This document shows, piece by piece, positions 41,435-50,922 of a stretch of DNA of 64,000 nucleotides (within the stretch, counting starts at the first letter, position 1; each line of letters opens with the position of its first letter). The translations under genes and the position numbers were made by a program. The notes beneath the pieces are model-generated. The model was not told where the DNA came from. It did no database searches and saw only the letters and a program-made list of their open reading frames with translations. This DNA comes from Asticcacaulis endophyticus (GTDB lineage Bacteria; Pseudomonadota; Alphaproteobacteria; Caulobacterales; Caulobacteraceae): the NCBI RefSeq assembly GCF_014652575.1, contig NZ_BMZB01000001.1:1231722-1295721 (forward strand). Direction: 5' to 3'.

Positions 41435-43276
41435 CTACAGGCTGGCGCGAATGCCGAGCCACAAACGACGCCCGGTTGAGCCGTAGTTGGCTGCCGTTTC
41501 ATAGTCTTCGTCAGTGGCGTTCTCAATGCGTCCAAAGACGCTGACCGTATCGTTCACGCGGTATGCGGCCCGCAGATCGACCAGAGTGTAGGCGTCCAGT
41601 TCGCGGGTGTTATAGATATTCTCAAACGACTTGCCGGCATAGCGCGCGGATGCACCGAGCGACAAGGCATCGGTTGCCTGCCAGTCAATATGGGCATTGG
41701 CCAGATGCTTAGGGGCGCGACCCAGATCGTTCTTATAGGTGAAGCTGTCCTTGGCATCGTCGCGGGCGATGATGTGGCTGTAGTTGCCGGATATCGACAC
41801 CGCGTCACTCAGGTCGCGCGCGGCTTCCAGTTCGATGCCGTAGGCCTTGGTCCGGGCGATATTGCCATAGGTGAAGGTCGACATGTCATAGTCGATCTGG
41901 TTTTCGGTTTTGCGGCCAAAGAGAGACACGCCATAGCGGCCATTGTTGGCGCCGTAGACATCTACGCCGAAGTCGATATTAGTGGCCTCTTCGGGCTTCA
42001 ACGCGACATTGCCCGACCAGCCGTCATAAAGCTGATAGAGGCTGGGGGCCTTAAAGCCCTGCCCCAGACTGGCGTGCAAAACCACGGCATCACTAAGCGC
42101 ATAGGCAGCGGCGATCTGGCCGATGGTGTTGTCACCAAAGGTAGAGTGATCGTCGCGGCGGACGCTGGCGTTCAGGGTCAGGGCGTTGATATCCTGACGG
42201 ACCTGCGCGAACAGGCCGTTGAGCGTTACCGATTTGACCAGGCCGGTGGTGATGATTTTAGAGCGCTCAGACGATGCCCCGAACACGAACTGGGTGGCTT
42301 CCGACAGTGAGAAGGTGCCGGTATAGTCATAGCTGGTCTGGCGACCCTCAAACGGATATGAGGTCGCATTGGCTAAATCCGAGGTCTCACGCTCGGTCTT
42401 GGTCTGGCTTATGGTGACGCTGTTTTTCAGGCGGCCCTCCAGCATCTGGTTGTAGTAACCGACGCTTGCCACACTTTCATCCTGCGTGCCAAAGTCGCGG
42501 GTATCGGCCAGAGAAAACGACGCATCATAGCCATCGAAATCATAGTCGCTTTCGGTGTGGCTCAGGCGCGCCCGCAAGCCCGATGTCTCAGTCAGGGCGT
42601 AGTTCAGGTAGCCGTTGAGGTGCTTTTGTTCAAAACCATCTTTTTCTGAGCCGGTACGCAGCGATGATACGCCTTCATCGTCGATATAGGCCCCGGACAG
42701 GCCCCAGGTCAGGCGATCCGCCTTGCCGCCGATTGAGGCGCGCGCGGTGACATAGTCGTCCAGTCCCTCAACCGATACACGCGCTTCGAATGGCTTTTTC
42801 GGGGTGCGGGTAGTGATGGCGACCACGCCGCCAATGGCCTGAGAGCCCCACAGGGTCGAGAGCGGCCCGCGCAGGACTTCGACGCGTTCGGCATCATTCA
42901 GGGCCAGCAAGCCAAGGTTTAGCCCGCCGCCGATTTGCGATGGATCGCCGAGTTTCACCCCGTCGATCAGGAACAGGCTCCGATCGCTTTCCGCGCCGCG
43001 AAAACGGGCGGTGTCGACCTGACCGGGGCCGCCGGTCTGGGCGATGGAAACTGACGGCGACTGGGCGATCAGGTCGCTGAGGAAAAGTTCCTGACGGGTC
43101 TCGATAGTGGCGGCATCAAACACAGTGACGCTCTGGCCGACCTTGGACAGGGCGACGGGCTCACGGGTCACGGTGACGACAACTTCGGTAATGTCTTCAG
43201 AGTGTGCGTGGCCGGCAACGGTCATCAGCGCCAGGGCCGACGCGGTGGTCATCGCGGCAATAAGGTAGGTTCGCAT
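41435..43276 (-). CDS. btuB: BtuB-like TonB-dependent vitamin B12 receptor
   Basis: A 613-residue outer-membrane receptor for cobalamin. The start at 43276 opens on a signal peptide (MRTYLIAAMTTASALALM, ending GHAHS) followed by the TonB box EDITEVVVT and a plug with IDGVKLGDPS and VEVLRGPLSTLWGSQAIGG. The last residue region, RLWLGIRASL, ends the barrel. A cobalamin riboswitch about 130 bases upstream in the leader makes the ligand nearly certain: expression falls when B12 is plentiful. No other cobalamin genes are in the window. Confidence 0.94.
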   Translation of the reverse strand: MRTYLIAAMTTASALALMTVAGHAHSEDITEVVVTVTREPVALSKVGQSVTVFDAATIETRQELFLSDLIAQSPSVSIAQTGGPGQVDTARFRGAESDRSLFLIDGVKLGDPSQIGGGLNLGLLALNDAERVEVLRGPLSTLWGSQAIGGVVAITTRTPKKPFEARVSVEGLDDYVTARASIGGKADRLTWGLSGAYIDDEGVSSLRTGSEKDGFEQKHLNGYLNYALTETSGLRARLSHTESDYDFDGYDASFSLADTRDFGTQDESVASVGYYNQMLEGRLKNSVTISQTKTERETSDLANATSYPFEGRQTSYDYTGTFSLSEATQFVFGASSERSKIITTGLVKSVTLNGLFAQVRQDINALTLNASVRRDDHSTFGDNTIGQIAAAYALSDAVVLHASLGQGFKAPSLYQLYDGWSGNVALKPEEATNIDFGVDVYGANNGRYGVSLFGRKTENQIDYDMSTFTYGNIARTKAYGIELEAARDLSDAVSISGNYSHIIARDDAKDSFTYKNDLGRAPKHLANAHIDWQATDALSLGASARYAGKSFENIYNTRELDAYTLVDLRAAYRVNDTVSVFGRIENATDEDYETAANYGSTGRRLWLGIRASL

Positions 43277-43403
43277 GGGTCGTATAGTCTTTCGCAGACG
43301 AAACAACAGCCACGGATCATCGATCCGCGCTGTCAAACATATCGCCGCTCAGGAAAGGCTCCCGCTCTTGTGACACACCCCGATCACGCAAAGGACGACA
43401 GCA

Positions 43404-43562
43404 AAGGGCAGGTCTCCTGACTTGCGCCTCAGACATTTGCGGCCGCCTTCCCGAAGTCACCCTCAGTGGCATATGGCCGAAAACTCAGCGCTTACAGTTG
43501 CGGGGACAGTCCGGGGATTTCACCCGGTTCCCTATTAAGCCGCTTTCGCGGCACCTCTTGCA
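43404..43562 (-). ncRNA. Cobalamin riboswitch upstream of btuB
   Basis: On the minus strand the leader shows the class landmarks in order: GGTGCC near the 5' end, TAATAGGGAA, CCGGGTGAAATCC, CCCCGCAACTGTAAGC, GCCACTGAG, GGGAAGGC and finally the B12 box AGTCAGGAGACCTGCC. Adenosylcobalamin binding would hide the ribosome site of btuB. Confidence 0.96.
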
Positions 43563-43686
43563 CGGCGGGGCCATTAGGCCGTTTGCGGGCGGGGGTCAAG
43601 GGTTTAGGTGCGATTTTGCGCGCTTAAGTCTTGACCCTGCGGGCATTTTCGGGTTTGCCAGAGGTATCTTATGAAACGAGGGCGTG

Positions 43687-44589
43687 ATGAAAATTTGGGC
43701 AGGAATATGGACGGCGGCGTGGATCATGGCCTCAACTGTGGTTGCTCAGGCTGCGGGGTTTACCTCCATCACTGACCTGAAAGTCGCCACCGATCTGGCC
43801 CACAGTCTCAAGGCCGATAAATCAAAGCGCGTGCTGGTGGTGTTTGATATTGATGACACCCTGCTGACCGTGCCGGGCGATCTGGGCTCCGAAGGCTGGC
43901 TGGGCGGCAAGCTTGACGGGGCACAGGGTGAACAGCGCAACGTGATCCTTTATGAGCAGGCCCTGTGGCTGACCTTGGCGGGTCTGAAACCCACGCAGGA
44001 TGACGGCCCGCAGCGGGTCCGCGACCTGCAATCGGCAGGGATTCCGGTCTATACCTTAAGCGCGCGCGGGTCCGAGTTACGCGGGGCGACCGAGCGGGCG
44101 CTGATGGCCGTTGGCTATGATTTTAGCGCAGCACCTGAATGTGTCAAACCGCTGTGTACCCGACGCGGACGTTTGGGAGATGACGAAATCCGCAAGGCCG
44201 CTCAAAAGCTCAAGGTCGCTTTGCCAGAGGGGCCGCACCGCGACATCACCGTATCTGACGGGATCATGCTGGCCGCCGGTCAGGACAAGGGCGTGATGGT
44301 TCAGCTTATGGCCGCGTCCATCAGCCGAAAGCCTTTCACCGATATCGTGTTTGTTGACGACAGCCGCCGCAATATCGATGATGTGGTGCGCGCCGCGACC
44401 ACCACGTCGAAGATCACGTTCCACGTTTTCCGCTATGAGAAAATCTGGCCGCGTAACGTGGATTTGCATGACAGCCCGGCCCGGCTTAAGGCCGCCGATG
44501 CGCAATCTGACGCTATCCGCGCCAGCCTGTGCGCGGCGTTCGACAGTGTGTTGTGCGGCTATAGCTACGGGTTTGGACGCAGGGATTAA
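43687..44589 (+). CDS. Exported HAD-like phosphatase, DUF2608 type
   Basis: A 300-residue protein with a signal peptide (ending AQAA) and a haloacid-dehalogenase core: motif I VVFDIDDTLL with the nucleophile aspartate, motif II YTLSARG, and motif IV FVDDSRRN. This pattern matches DUF2608 or related acid-phosphatase-like proteins; the substrate is unknown. The ATG at 43687 is preferred to a GTG three bases earlier, with GAGGG upstream. It is divergent from btuB and overlaps the end of cysA by 4 bases, so it is probably its own unit. Confidence 0.82.
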   Translation: MKIWAGIWTAAWIMASTVVAQAAGFTSITDLKVATDLAHSLKADKSKRVLVVFDIDDTLLTVPGDLGSEGWLGGKLDGAQGEQRNVILYEQALWLTLAGLKPTQDDGPQRVRDLQSAGIPVYTLSARGSELRGATERALMAVGYDFSAAPECVKPLCTRRGRLGDDEIRKAAQKLKVALPEGPHRDITVSDGIMLAAGQDKGVMVQLMAASISRKPFTDIVFVDDSRRNIDDVVRAATTTSKITFHVFRYEKIWPRNVDLHDSPARLKAADAQSDAIRASLCAAFDSVLCGYSYGFGRRD

Positions 44590-45626
44590 TTCCCGAACAC
44601 ATAGACCTTGATCGGCTTGACATAGACCGTGTCGTTAAGTGCAAGGTCGCTGGCGTCGGAATCGTGGGCGTGCTGGGTCTCGAACACCGTGCCGTCCTCG
44701 CTTTGCAACTCAAGGCGCAGATTGGCACCCGCCGGCAGGATCGAAAGCACCTTACCCTTGAAACCCGGCCCGTCCTTGGACAGGTGAGCATCGAACGGCC
44801 GGAAACGAACCACTTGTGGGCCTGTCAATTCACCTGAGACCACCGCCGGGGCGGTAAAGCCATCGAATTTGGCCTCGGCGCCACTGACCGTCGCTGTGAC
44901 CTGATTGTTGGTGCCGAGGAAATCGAACACGAAGCTGGAGGCCGGTTTGCGGTAAAGCTCAAGCGGTTTGCCGATTTGCTCGATCTGACCGTCTTTCAGC
45001 ACCACCACGCGGTCGGCGAGGTCAAGGGCCTCTTCCTGATCATGGGTGACGAAGATCGTGGTCACGCCGGTTTCATCATGGATGCGGCGCAGCCAGCGGC
45101 GCAGATCCTTACGCACCAAGGCATCCAGCGCCCCAAACGGTTCATCCAGTAAAAGAATACGCGGCGAAATGGCCAGCGCGCGCGCCAGAGCGACCCGTTG
45201 ACGCTGACCACCGGACAGTTGTGACGGGAAACGCTTGCCCAGATCCTCAAGCTGAATCAGCTTCAATAAGCTCTGAACCTTGGCCTTGATCTCGGCCTTT
45301 GATGGGCGGTCTTTCGACGGGCGGACATTGAGGCCAAAGGCGATGTTCTGCTCAACGGTCATGTGGCGGAACAGGGCGTAGGATTGAAACACCATGCCGA
45401 TGCGGCGTTCGCGCGCGTTCAGCGCCAGATAGTCTTCGCCTTCAAAGGTCACGCTGCCGGAATCGGGCTGATCAAGACCGGCCAGCAGACGCAGCAGCGT
45501 GGTCTTACCGGACCCCGACGGGCCGAGCAAAGCGAGGAACTCACCCGAATGGGCCTCAAAAGACACATTGTCGAGGGCCGCGAAATCCGAGAAGCTTTTG
45601 GTGATGTTTTGAACGGTCAGGGACAT
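44586..45626 (-). CDS. cysA: Sulfate/thiosulfate ABC importer ATP-binding protein
   Basis: A 346-residue ATPase of the sulfate importer. Walker A is LGPSGSGKTT, the Q-loop VFQSYALFRHMTV is CysA-typical, the signature is LSGGQRQRVA and Walker B ILLLDEPFGALD. The C-terminus carries a TOBE-like regulatory domain. The start at 45626 gives a 16-base gap to cysW; a longer frame would overlap it. It is the last gene of sbp-cysT-cysW-cysA. Confidence 0.95.
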   Translation of the reverse strand: MSLTVQNITKSFSDFAALDNVSFEAHSGEFLALLGPSGSGKTTLLRLLAGLDQPDSGSVTFEGEDYLALNARERRIGMVFQSYALFRHMTVEQNIAFGLNVRPSKDRPSKAEIKAKVQSLLKLIQLEDLGKRFPSQLSGGQRQRVALARALAISPRILLLDEPFGALDALVRKDLRRWLRRIHDETGVTTIFVTHDQEEALDLADRVVVLKDGQIEQIGKPLELYRKPASSFVFDFLGTNNQVTATVSGAEAKFDGFTAPAVVSGELTGPQVVRFRPFDAHLSKDGPGFKGKVLSILPAGANLRLELQSEDGTVFETQHAHDSDASDLALNDTVYVKPIKVYVFGN

Positions 45627-45642
45627 ACAGATTGAAACTTCT

Positions 45643-46488
45643 CTAGTGGCGTCTATGGGCGGCAAGCTCGTCGGCAAAGCGCCACTCAAGCAGGGTTTTA
45701 AGGATCAGGGTCACGATGGCCAGCCCTGCCAGAATCGACGCCGTGGCAAAGGCCGCGACCGTATTATATTCGTTATATAACACTTCGATATGCAGCGGCA
45801 GGGTGTTGGTCAGGCCGCGAATATGGCCGGAGACGATCGACACCGCCCCGAACTCACCCATGGCGCGGGCGGTACAGAGCAAAACGCCGTAGGTCAGGGC
45901 CCATTTGATGTTGGGCAGGGTAATGCGGAAGAACACATCCCAGCCGCGCGCGCCAAGCGTAACGGCGGCGATTTCTTCATCCGTGCCCTGATCCAGCATC
46001 AGCGGTATCAGTTCACGCGCCACGAACGGCAGGGTGACCAGCACGGTGGCGATGACAAGACCGGGCAAGGCAAAGACGATGCGGATATTATGGGCATCCA
46101 GCCATGCGCCGAACCATCCATGCGCGCCAAACAGCAGAATCCACACCAGACCCGAAATCACCGGCGACAGGGTAAACGGCAGATCAAGGACTGACAACAG
46201 CAAGCCCTTGCCCCTGAACTCAAAGCGCGTGATGCACCAGGCGGCCGCAATGCCGAATACAGCGTTCAATGGCACAGCGATGGCCGCCACCAGAAGGGTG
46301 AGTTTGATGGCGCTGATGGCGTCCGGTTCCAGTATGGCCGCAAGATAGGGCGCGACGCCAGTTCTGAACGCTTCAAACAGGACGTTGACCAACGGCAGTA
46401 CGATAACCAGCGCGATCCAGAACAGGGCAAAGGCCAGAAGGGCGATGGCGGCCGGTGATTTGGGCGCTTCGGGAGCTTTGACTTTCAT
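45643..46488 (-). CDS. cysW: Sulfate ABC importer permease CysW
   Basis: A 281-residue inner-membrane permease with six hydrophobic segments. The cytoplasmic coupling loop, [20 protein letters not shown], contacts Cys[18 protein letters not shown] is CysW-typical. It overlaps cysT by 4 bases and pairs with it in the membrane to take up sulfate. Confidence 0.95.
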   Translation of the reverse strand: MKVKAPEAPKSPAAIALLAFALFWIALVIVLPLVNVLFEAFRTGVAPYLAAILEPDAISAIKLTLLVAAIAVPLNAVFGIAAAWCITRFEFRGKGLLLSVLDLPFTLSPVISGLVWILLFGAHGWFGAWLDAHNIRIVFALPGLVIATVLVTLPFVARELIPLMLDQGTDEEIAAVTLGARGWDVFFRITLPNIKWALTYGVLLCTARAMGEFGAVSIVSGHIRGLTNTLPLHIEVLYNEYNTVAAFATASILAGLAIVTLILKTLLEWRFADELAAHRRH

Positions 46489-47411
46489 GCGCGGCCTCGG
46501 CGGGACAGGAGCACCTGAACAAAGTTGGTGACCAGCAGGATGGTGAACGACAGCGCCAGCATGGCGATAGCCACGGAGGCGGCCCCGGCATAATCAAATT
46601 CTTCGAGCTTGATGACGATCAACAGCGGCGAAATCTCGGAAATATAGGGCATATTACCCGCAATAAAGATGACCGAGCCATATTCGCCCACGGCCCGCGC
46701 GAACGCCAGCGAAAAGCCGGTGATCAGGGCCGGGGCCAATGACGGTAAAATCACTCTGATGGCGGTCTGCATAGGCGTGGCCCCCAGGGTCAGGGCGGCT
46801 TCTTCGACCTCGGCATCAAACTCAGCCAGAACCGGCTGAACTGAGCGCACCACAAACGGCAGGCCGATAAAGACCAGCGCGATAAAAATCCCGATCGGCG
46901 TATAGGCAATCTTGATGCCCATCGGGTCGAACAATGAGCCTACCCAACCATTGGGGGCGTAAAGGCTCGACAGCGACACACCGGCTACGGCGGTCGGCAG
47001 GGCAAACGGCAAATCGACAATGGCGTCGATAATCTTCTTGCCCGGAAACTCATAACGCGTCAGCACCCACGCTACGATAAGGCCTGCAAACAGATTGACC
47101 ACGGCCGCCCAAAATGCGGTGGTAAAGCTCAATTGCAACGCCTTGAGCACCCGCTCATCGGTGACCGTGCGGATAAATCCGTCAAGCCCCGCTTCCCAAG
47201 GCCTGAGCACCAGCGCTACCAGCGGCAGCAACACGATCAGCGATAGATAGGTCAGCGTGATGCCTAATGACGCATGAAAGCCCGGCAGGACGTGCTGGGT
47301 TCGGTGGGTGGCCTTGGGCGGCTTAAAGCCTTCGGGTTTTATCTGATGCGCAGAACGCCCGTTTGTCTCCAAGCGGGCGTCTCCGGCAGATATAGGGCTG
47401 TCTGTCGTCAT
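46485..47411 (-). CDS. cysT: Sulfate ABC importer permease CysT
   Basis: A 308-residue permease, partner of CysW. It has a soluble N-terminal tail of about 45 residues before the first helix, then [19 protein letters not shown], the coupling loop [19 protein letters not shown] and [18 protein letters not shown], all CysT/CysU-like. The start has only a weak ribosome site. It lies 31 bases after the binding-protein gene. Confidence 0.95.
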   Translation of the reverse strand: MTTDSPISAGDARLETNGRSAHQIKPEGFKPPKATHRTQHVLPGFHASLGITLTYLSLIVLLPLVALVLRPWEAGLDGFIRTVTDERVLKALQLSFTTAFWAAVVNLFAGLIVAWVLTRYEFPGKKIIDAIVDLPFALPTAVAGVSLSSLYAPNGWVGSLFDPMGIKIAYTPIGIFIALVFIGLPFVVRSVQPVLAEFDAEVEEAALTLGATPMQTAIRVILPSLAPALITGFSLAFARAVGEYGSVIFIAGNMPYISEISPLLIVIKLEEFDYAGAASVAIAMLALSFTILLVTNFVQVLLSRRGRA

Positions 47412-47442
47412 GGATTACAACGCTCACGAAAACGGGTGCCGT

Positions 47443-48486
47443 TTAGGCTTTGAAGACTTTGGCGGATATTTGATCAAACAGGGCGCCCTGCTCGAAGTGG
47501 CGGGCATTGGCCGTGGTCCAGCCGCCAAAATCCTTGTCGATATTCAGTTGCTCAATGGCCGGGAAGCGGTCAGCAAACGATTTTAGCACATCCGCGTTGG
47601 TCGGGCGGTAAAAATGCTGCGCCGCCAGGGTCTGGGCGTCTTCGTCATAGAGGCCTTCCAGATAGGCCTTGGCCAGCGCTTCGGTGCCATTGGCCGCGAC
47701 GTTTTTGTCAACCCACGCCACCGGCGTATCTGCAGCAATAGACAGTGACGGATAAACGATGTCGAACTGAGCGCCATCCTTGGCCGCGCTCATCAGGGCC
47801 TCGGATTCCCAGTTGATCAGCACATCACCCTGACCGCGCTGGATGAAGGTCGTGGTCGCCCCGCGCGCGCCGGTATCCAGCACCGGCACATTTTTAAACA
47901 GGGCCTCAAGGTAGGCTTGCGCCTTGGCTTCATCGCCGTTGTTAGCCCGCAGCGCCCAGCCATAGGCCACGAGGTAATTCCAGCGCGCCGCACCTGATGT
48001 CTTCGGGTTGGGTGTAATGACCTGAACGCCCGGTTTGACCAGATCGCCCCAGTCCTTAATGCCCTTGGGGTTACCTTTGCGCACCAGCAGCAGGATGGTC
48101 GAATTATAGGCGACGGAATTGTTGGGCAGTCGCGAGGCCCAGTCGGCGGCCAGCAGGCCGGTGGCGGCCACTGCGTCGATATCGTGAGCCAGCGCCAGTG
48201 ACAGGACATCGGCTTTCAGGCCATCAACAACCGCGCGCGCCTGCTTGCCCGACCCGCCGTGGCTCTGGTTGAAGGTCGGAGCCGGTTTGCCGCCGGTGGC
48301 GTATTTCTTGGCAAACAGGGAATTGTAGGCGGCGTAAAATTCGCGGGTCGGGTCAAACGATACATTCAGTAAGGATTGGGCAGCCGGCTTACCGCAGGCG
48401 CTTAAACTCAGGCCCGCACCCGCGGCAATGCCTGCGCCGGTTAGGGTTTTCAGAAACAGGCGGCGGTTGGCGCGTGCATGGGTCAT
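47443..48486 (-). CDS. sbp: Sulfate-binding protein, Tat signal with lipobox
   Basis: A 347-residue periplasmic sulfate-binding protein. The family pattern is clear: LLNVSFDPTREFYAAYN, FNQSHGGSGKQARAV, and TPNPKTSGAARWNYLVAYGW. Unusually its N-terminus combines a twin-arginine motif (ANRRLFLKT) with a lipobox (LSAC at about 31), so it is probably a Tat-exported lipoprotein rather than a free Sec-exported one. AGGGAT lies before the ATG. It is the first gene of the sulfate importer operon. Confidence 0.94.
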   Translation of the reverse strand: MTHARANRRLFLKTLTGAGIAAGAGLSLSACGKPAAQSLLNVSFDPTREFYAAYNSLFAKKYATGGKPAPTFNQSHGGSGKQARAVVDGLKADVLSLALAHDIDAVAATGLLAADWASRLPNNSVAYNSTILLLVRKGNPKGIKDWGDLVKPGVQVITPNPKTSGAARWNYLVAYGWALRANNGDEAKAQAYLEALFKNVPVLDTGARGATTTFIQRGQGDVLINWESEALMSAAKDGAQFDIVYPSLSIAADTPVAWVDKNVAANGTEALAKAYLEGLYDEDAQTLAAQHFYRPTNADVLKSFADRFPAIEQLNIDKDFGGWTTANARHFEQGALFDQISAKVFKA

Positions 48487-48801
48487 AGTAAAATCCCTAT
48501 CCCTTGTGTCTTTGGGGTGTCTTTGGGGCCTTGGTTGCCTGAAAGACTATCAATCGAAATAGACGCGAGCAAATCAGAAAACGGTAAACTGCCCCGTGAT
48601 CGCGGGCAGCAGCGCGGCGTTTACATAATTCCTACTTTTCTGAAGCTGTTTTAAACAAAAGCCACCATAAGGTCATACGACGATTTTTCAGAGATCAGGT
48701 TAGCAGGGCTAAATCAACAAAAACCGGATTATGGCTTGATATCTCATAGCGGAGGTGATTGTAAAAGCACCACCCGTTTTCGTATACTTTGGATATCCGA
48801 T
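48487..48801. other. Intergenic region between sbp and metC
   Basis: No gene is seen. Nested dyads, GTAAAC with GTTTAC enclosing CTGCCC with GGGCAG, lie at 48584-48624 and could be a regulatory structure. At 48751-48759, GGAGGTGAT is a nine-base match to the anti-Shine-Dalgarno sequence but sits about 43 bases before the metC ATG with no in-frame start at normal distance. I see no known SAM riboswitch pattern. Confidence 0.5.
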
Positions 48802-49980
48802 ATGCCTTCATTGCCGTCTGAACGCACCCGATTGACGAGCGCCACCTATGAGCGGGCGCCGTCTCACCGGGCGGTCAATGTTGGCGTCGAGCGCGGCTCG
48901 ACCGTGTTGTATGCCCGCGCTGAGGATCTTTATAACGAAGACATCAAGCCCGGCTACGGCATTGAGGGGCTTAGCACCCAACGCGAACTGATGCGCCTGA
49001 TGTGCGACCTTGAAGGGGCAACGGACGTATTCCTTCTGCCGACGGGGTTGTCGGCGCTAACGCTTGCGATCACCGCCTGCCTTAAGGCCGGGGATGAAGT
49101 GGTGTGCGTCAATAGCTGCTACGGCCCGATCCGCCGGTTCTTACAGTCGCAGATGGCGCGTTTTGGCGTGACCAGCCGCTATTATGAGGCCGGTGCCAGC
49201 GTGGATGAGGTTATGGCCCTGACCACGGATAAAACCGCCCTGATCATTGTCGAATCGCCGGGTTCGTTGACCTTTGAGATTCAGGATATCCCGGCCATTG
49301 CCAGAGCCGCCAAAGCGCGCGGTATCCTCACGCTTTGCGATAATACCTACGGCGCCGGTGTGCTTTTCAAACCGCTGGAGCACGGCATTGATATGTCGAT
49401 GCAGGCCCTGACCAAGTATGTTGGCGGCCATTCCGATATCCTGATCGGCACGGTGGCGGTCAAGGATAAGGCTCTGGCTAAGCGTCTGGATGACACGTCG
49501 CGGGCGTTTTCGTTTTTCGCCTCAGCCGATGAAAGCTATCTGGCCATCCGCGGTTTGCGTACGCTTCATCTGCGGCTGGAGCAAAGCGGCAAGTCCGGGT
49601 TAGAACTGGCGCGCTGGTTGGAAGGCCATGATCTGGTCGATCGTGTACTGCATCCGGGGCTGGAGTCTTTTCCGGGCCATGAGTTATTTAAGCGCGATTT
49701 CACGGCCCCTAATGGCTTGTTTTCGGTGGTGCTGAAAGGCGGCAATATCGCTGCATCCTGCGCGTTTTTGAATGCGCTTAAGCTGTTCGGGCTGGGCTTT
49801 AGCTGGGGCGGGTTCGAGAGTCTGGCTATCCATTTTGAGCCGCAGCTTATGGGCCGTGCCAAACTCGGCCAAGCCTATGAAGGCTCGCTGATCCGGTTTT
49901 ATATTGGCCTCGAAGACCCTACCGACCTCAAGGCTGATATCGAACAGGCGCTTGAGGCTTACCGCGCGGCCATAGGTTAG
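48802..49980 (+). CDS. metC: Cystathionine beta-lyase
   Basis: A 392-residue PLP enzyme of the Cys/Met metabolism family. The PLP lysine is in MQALTKYVGGHSD, and LYARAEDLYNEDIKPGYG, NTYGAGVLFKPLEHG and the C-terminal FSWGGFESL fit cystathionine beta-lyase rather than gamma-synthase. It cleaves cystathionine to homocysteine, pyruvate and ammonia in methionine synthesis. The ATG at 48802 is the first plausible start, though a much stronger ribosome-binding sequence lies far upstream. It is divergent from the sulfate importer, so both serve sulfur supply. Confidence 0.92.
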   Translation: MPSLPSERTRLTSATYERAPSHRAVNVGVERGSTVLYARAEDLYNEDIKPGYGIEGLSTQRELMRLMCDLEGATDVFLLPTGLSALTLAITACLKAGDEVVCVNSCYGPIRRFLQSQMARFGVTSRYYEAGASVDEVMALTTDKTALIIVESPGSLTFEIQDIPAIARAAKARGILTLCDNTYGAGVLFKPLEHGIDMSMQALTKYVGGHSDILIGTVAVKDKALAKRLDDTSRAFSFFASADESYLAIRGLRTLHLRLEQSGKSGLELARWLEGHDLVDRVLHPGLESFPGHELFKRDFTAPNGLFSVVLKGGNIAASCAFLNALKLFGLGFSWGGFESLAIHFEPQLMGRAKLGQAYEGSLIRFYIGLEDPTDLKADIEQALEAYRAAIG

Positions 49981-50918
49981 GCGGCTTTTTTAGGCACATC
50001 AACGCCGTCATCAAACTGCGGCACGCCGGGTTGCGTCGCATCCAGCGAAAAGCGCGGGGTGAGCGGGCTTTTGGCGCCATTGAAGCCGCCAAAGGCTTTG
50101 ATGGCGCGGGCATAGATGACCTTGGCCGCTTCAAATGGCAATACGCGCTTATCAATCTGTGGCTTACACCCAAACCAGCGACGCAGGCAGCCATTGGCAT
50201 AGAGCACATTGGCGCGCCAAATGGCCGCCGGTGTCATGAATTCAATCGACATCGACACATTGACCATGTCGTGATTGACGATGCGGTGGGGGGCGTTTTG
50301 CGGCCAGGTGATCATCTCACCGGGCTTAAGGTCATGGACCATCGCGTCCTTATCCCACGACGGATCATAGGGCAGTTGCTCGTCACTTTCGCGCAGGGCA
50401 ATGCCTTCGAGATCGGGATTAGACACAAACGGCGCGGTCGGCGGATAGACAAACAGCTTCTTGACGCCGCGCACCTGCCACAGCATCACCAGCGGGATGT
50501 CGAGGTGATAAAAGACATGGGCCTTGGGTGACGAAATCAGCAGGCCCAGATCGGGTTTCAGGGTCTTTTGGCCGCTCTCGCGCTCCAGTTCGGCAAACAT
50601 CCGCCCGCACAGCTCATTAAAGGCCGGATCGGCGTGATTGACCTTACGCAGATTAAGCCACAAACGACCGGCCTTGACCCCGTCCATCAGGGCGCGGCCA
50701 TCAAGGCCGGAGCGGCGGCCCAGATACCACTGGCCCCAGTTGGATGGATCGTAACCCATGCTGAAGACTTCGAGTTTGTCAGGCGGGTAACGGTCAATCA
50801 GGTCTATCAGGGCTTCGTCTGTGAACAAATCAGAGCCCGCCAGTTCGTGTGAAAACAGCAGGGTCTTTTTCGTGAAATTGTGGCGGTGGTCGTCCGACCA
50901 TGTCAGCAGTCCGGTCAT
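49977..50918 (-). CDS. JmjC/cupin-like putative iron oxygenase
   Basis: A 313-residue protein with a cupin fold of the JmjC/cupin_8 type. HLDIP gives a His-x-Asp pair and a distal histidine is in WPQNAPHRIVNH, together a possible Fe(II) site; LFVYPP and PGEMITWP are typical strands. The start at 50918 keeps it just after the glycosyltransferase gene (4-base gap), so the three genes from 53027 down to here form an operon. Relatives hydroxylate proteins or small molecules; here a sugar or lipid-linked substrate is as likely. It shares its last 4 bases with metC. Confidence 0.75.
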   Translation of the reverse strand: MTGLLTWSDDHRHNFTKKTLLFSHELAGSDLFTDEALIDLIDRYPPDKLEVFSMGYDPSNWGQWYLGRRSGLDGRALMDGVKAGRLWLNLRKVNHADPAFNELCGRMFAELERESGQKTLKPDLGLLISSPKAHVFYHLDIPLVMLWQVRGVKKLFVYPPTAPFVSNPDLEGIALRESDEQLPYDPSWDKDAMVHDLKPGEMITWPQNAPHRIVNHDMVNVSMSIEFMTPAAIWRANVLYANGCLRRWFGCKPQIDKRVLPFEAAKVIYARAIKAFGGFNGAKSPLTPRFSLDATQPGVPQFDDGVDVPKKAA

Positions 50919-50922
50919 GGGG

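Noticed and set aside
48487-48801. Possible SAM riboswitch before metC
   Set aside because: The nested dyads do not match the conserved bases of SAM riboswitch classes I know.
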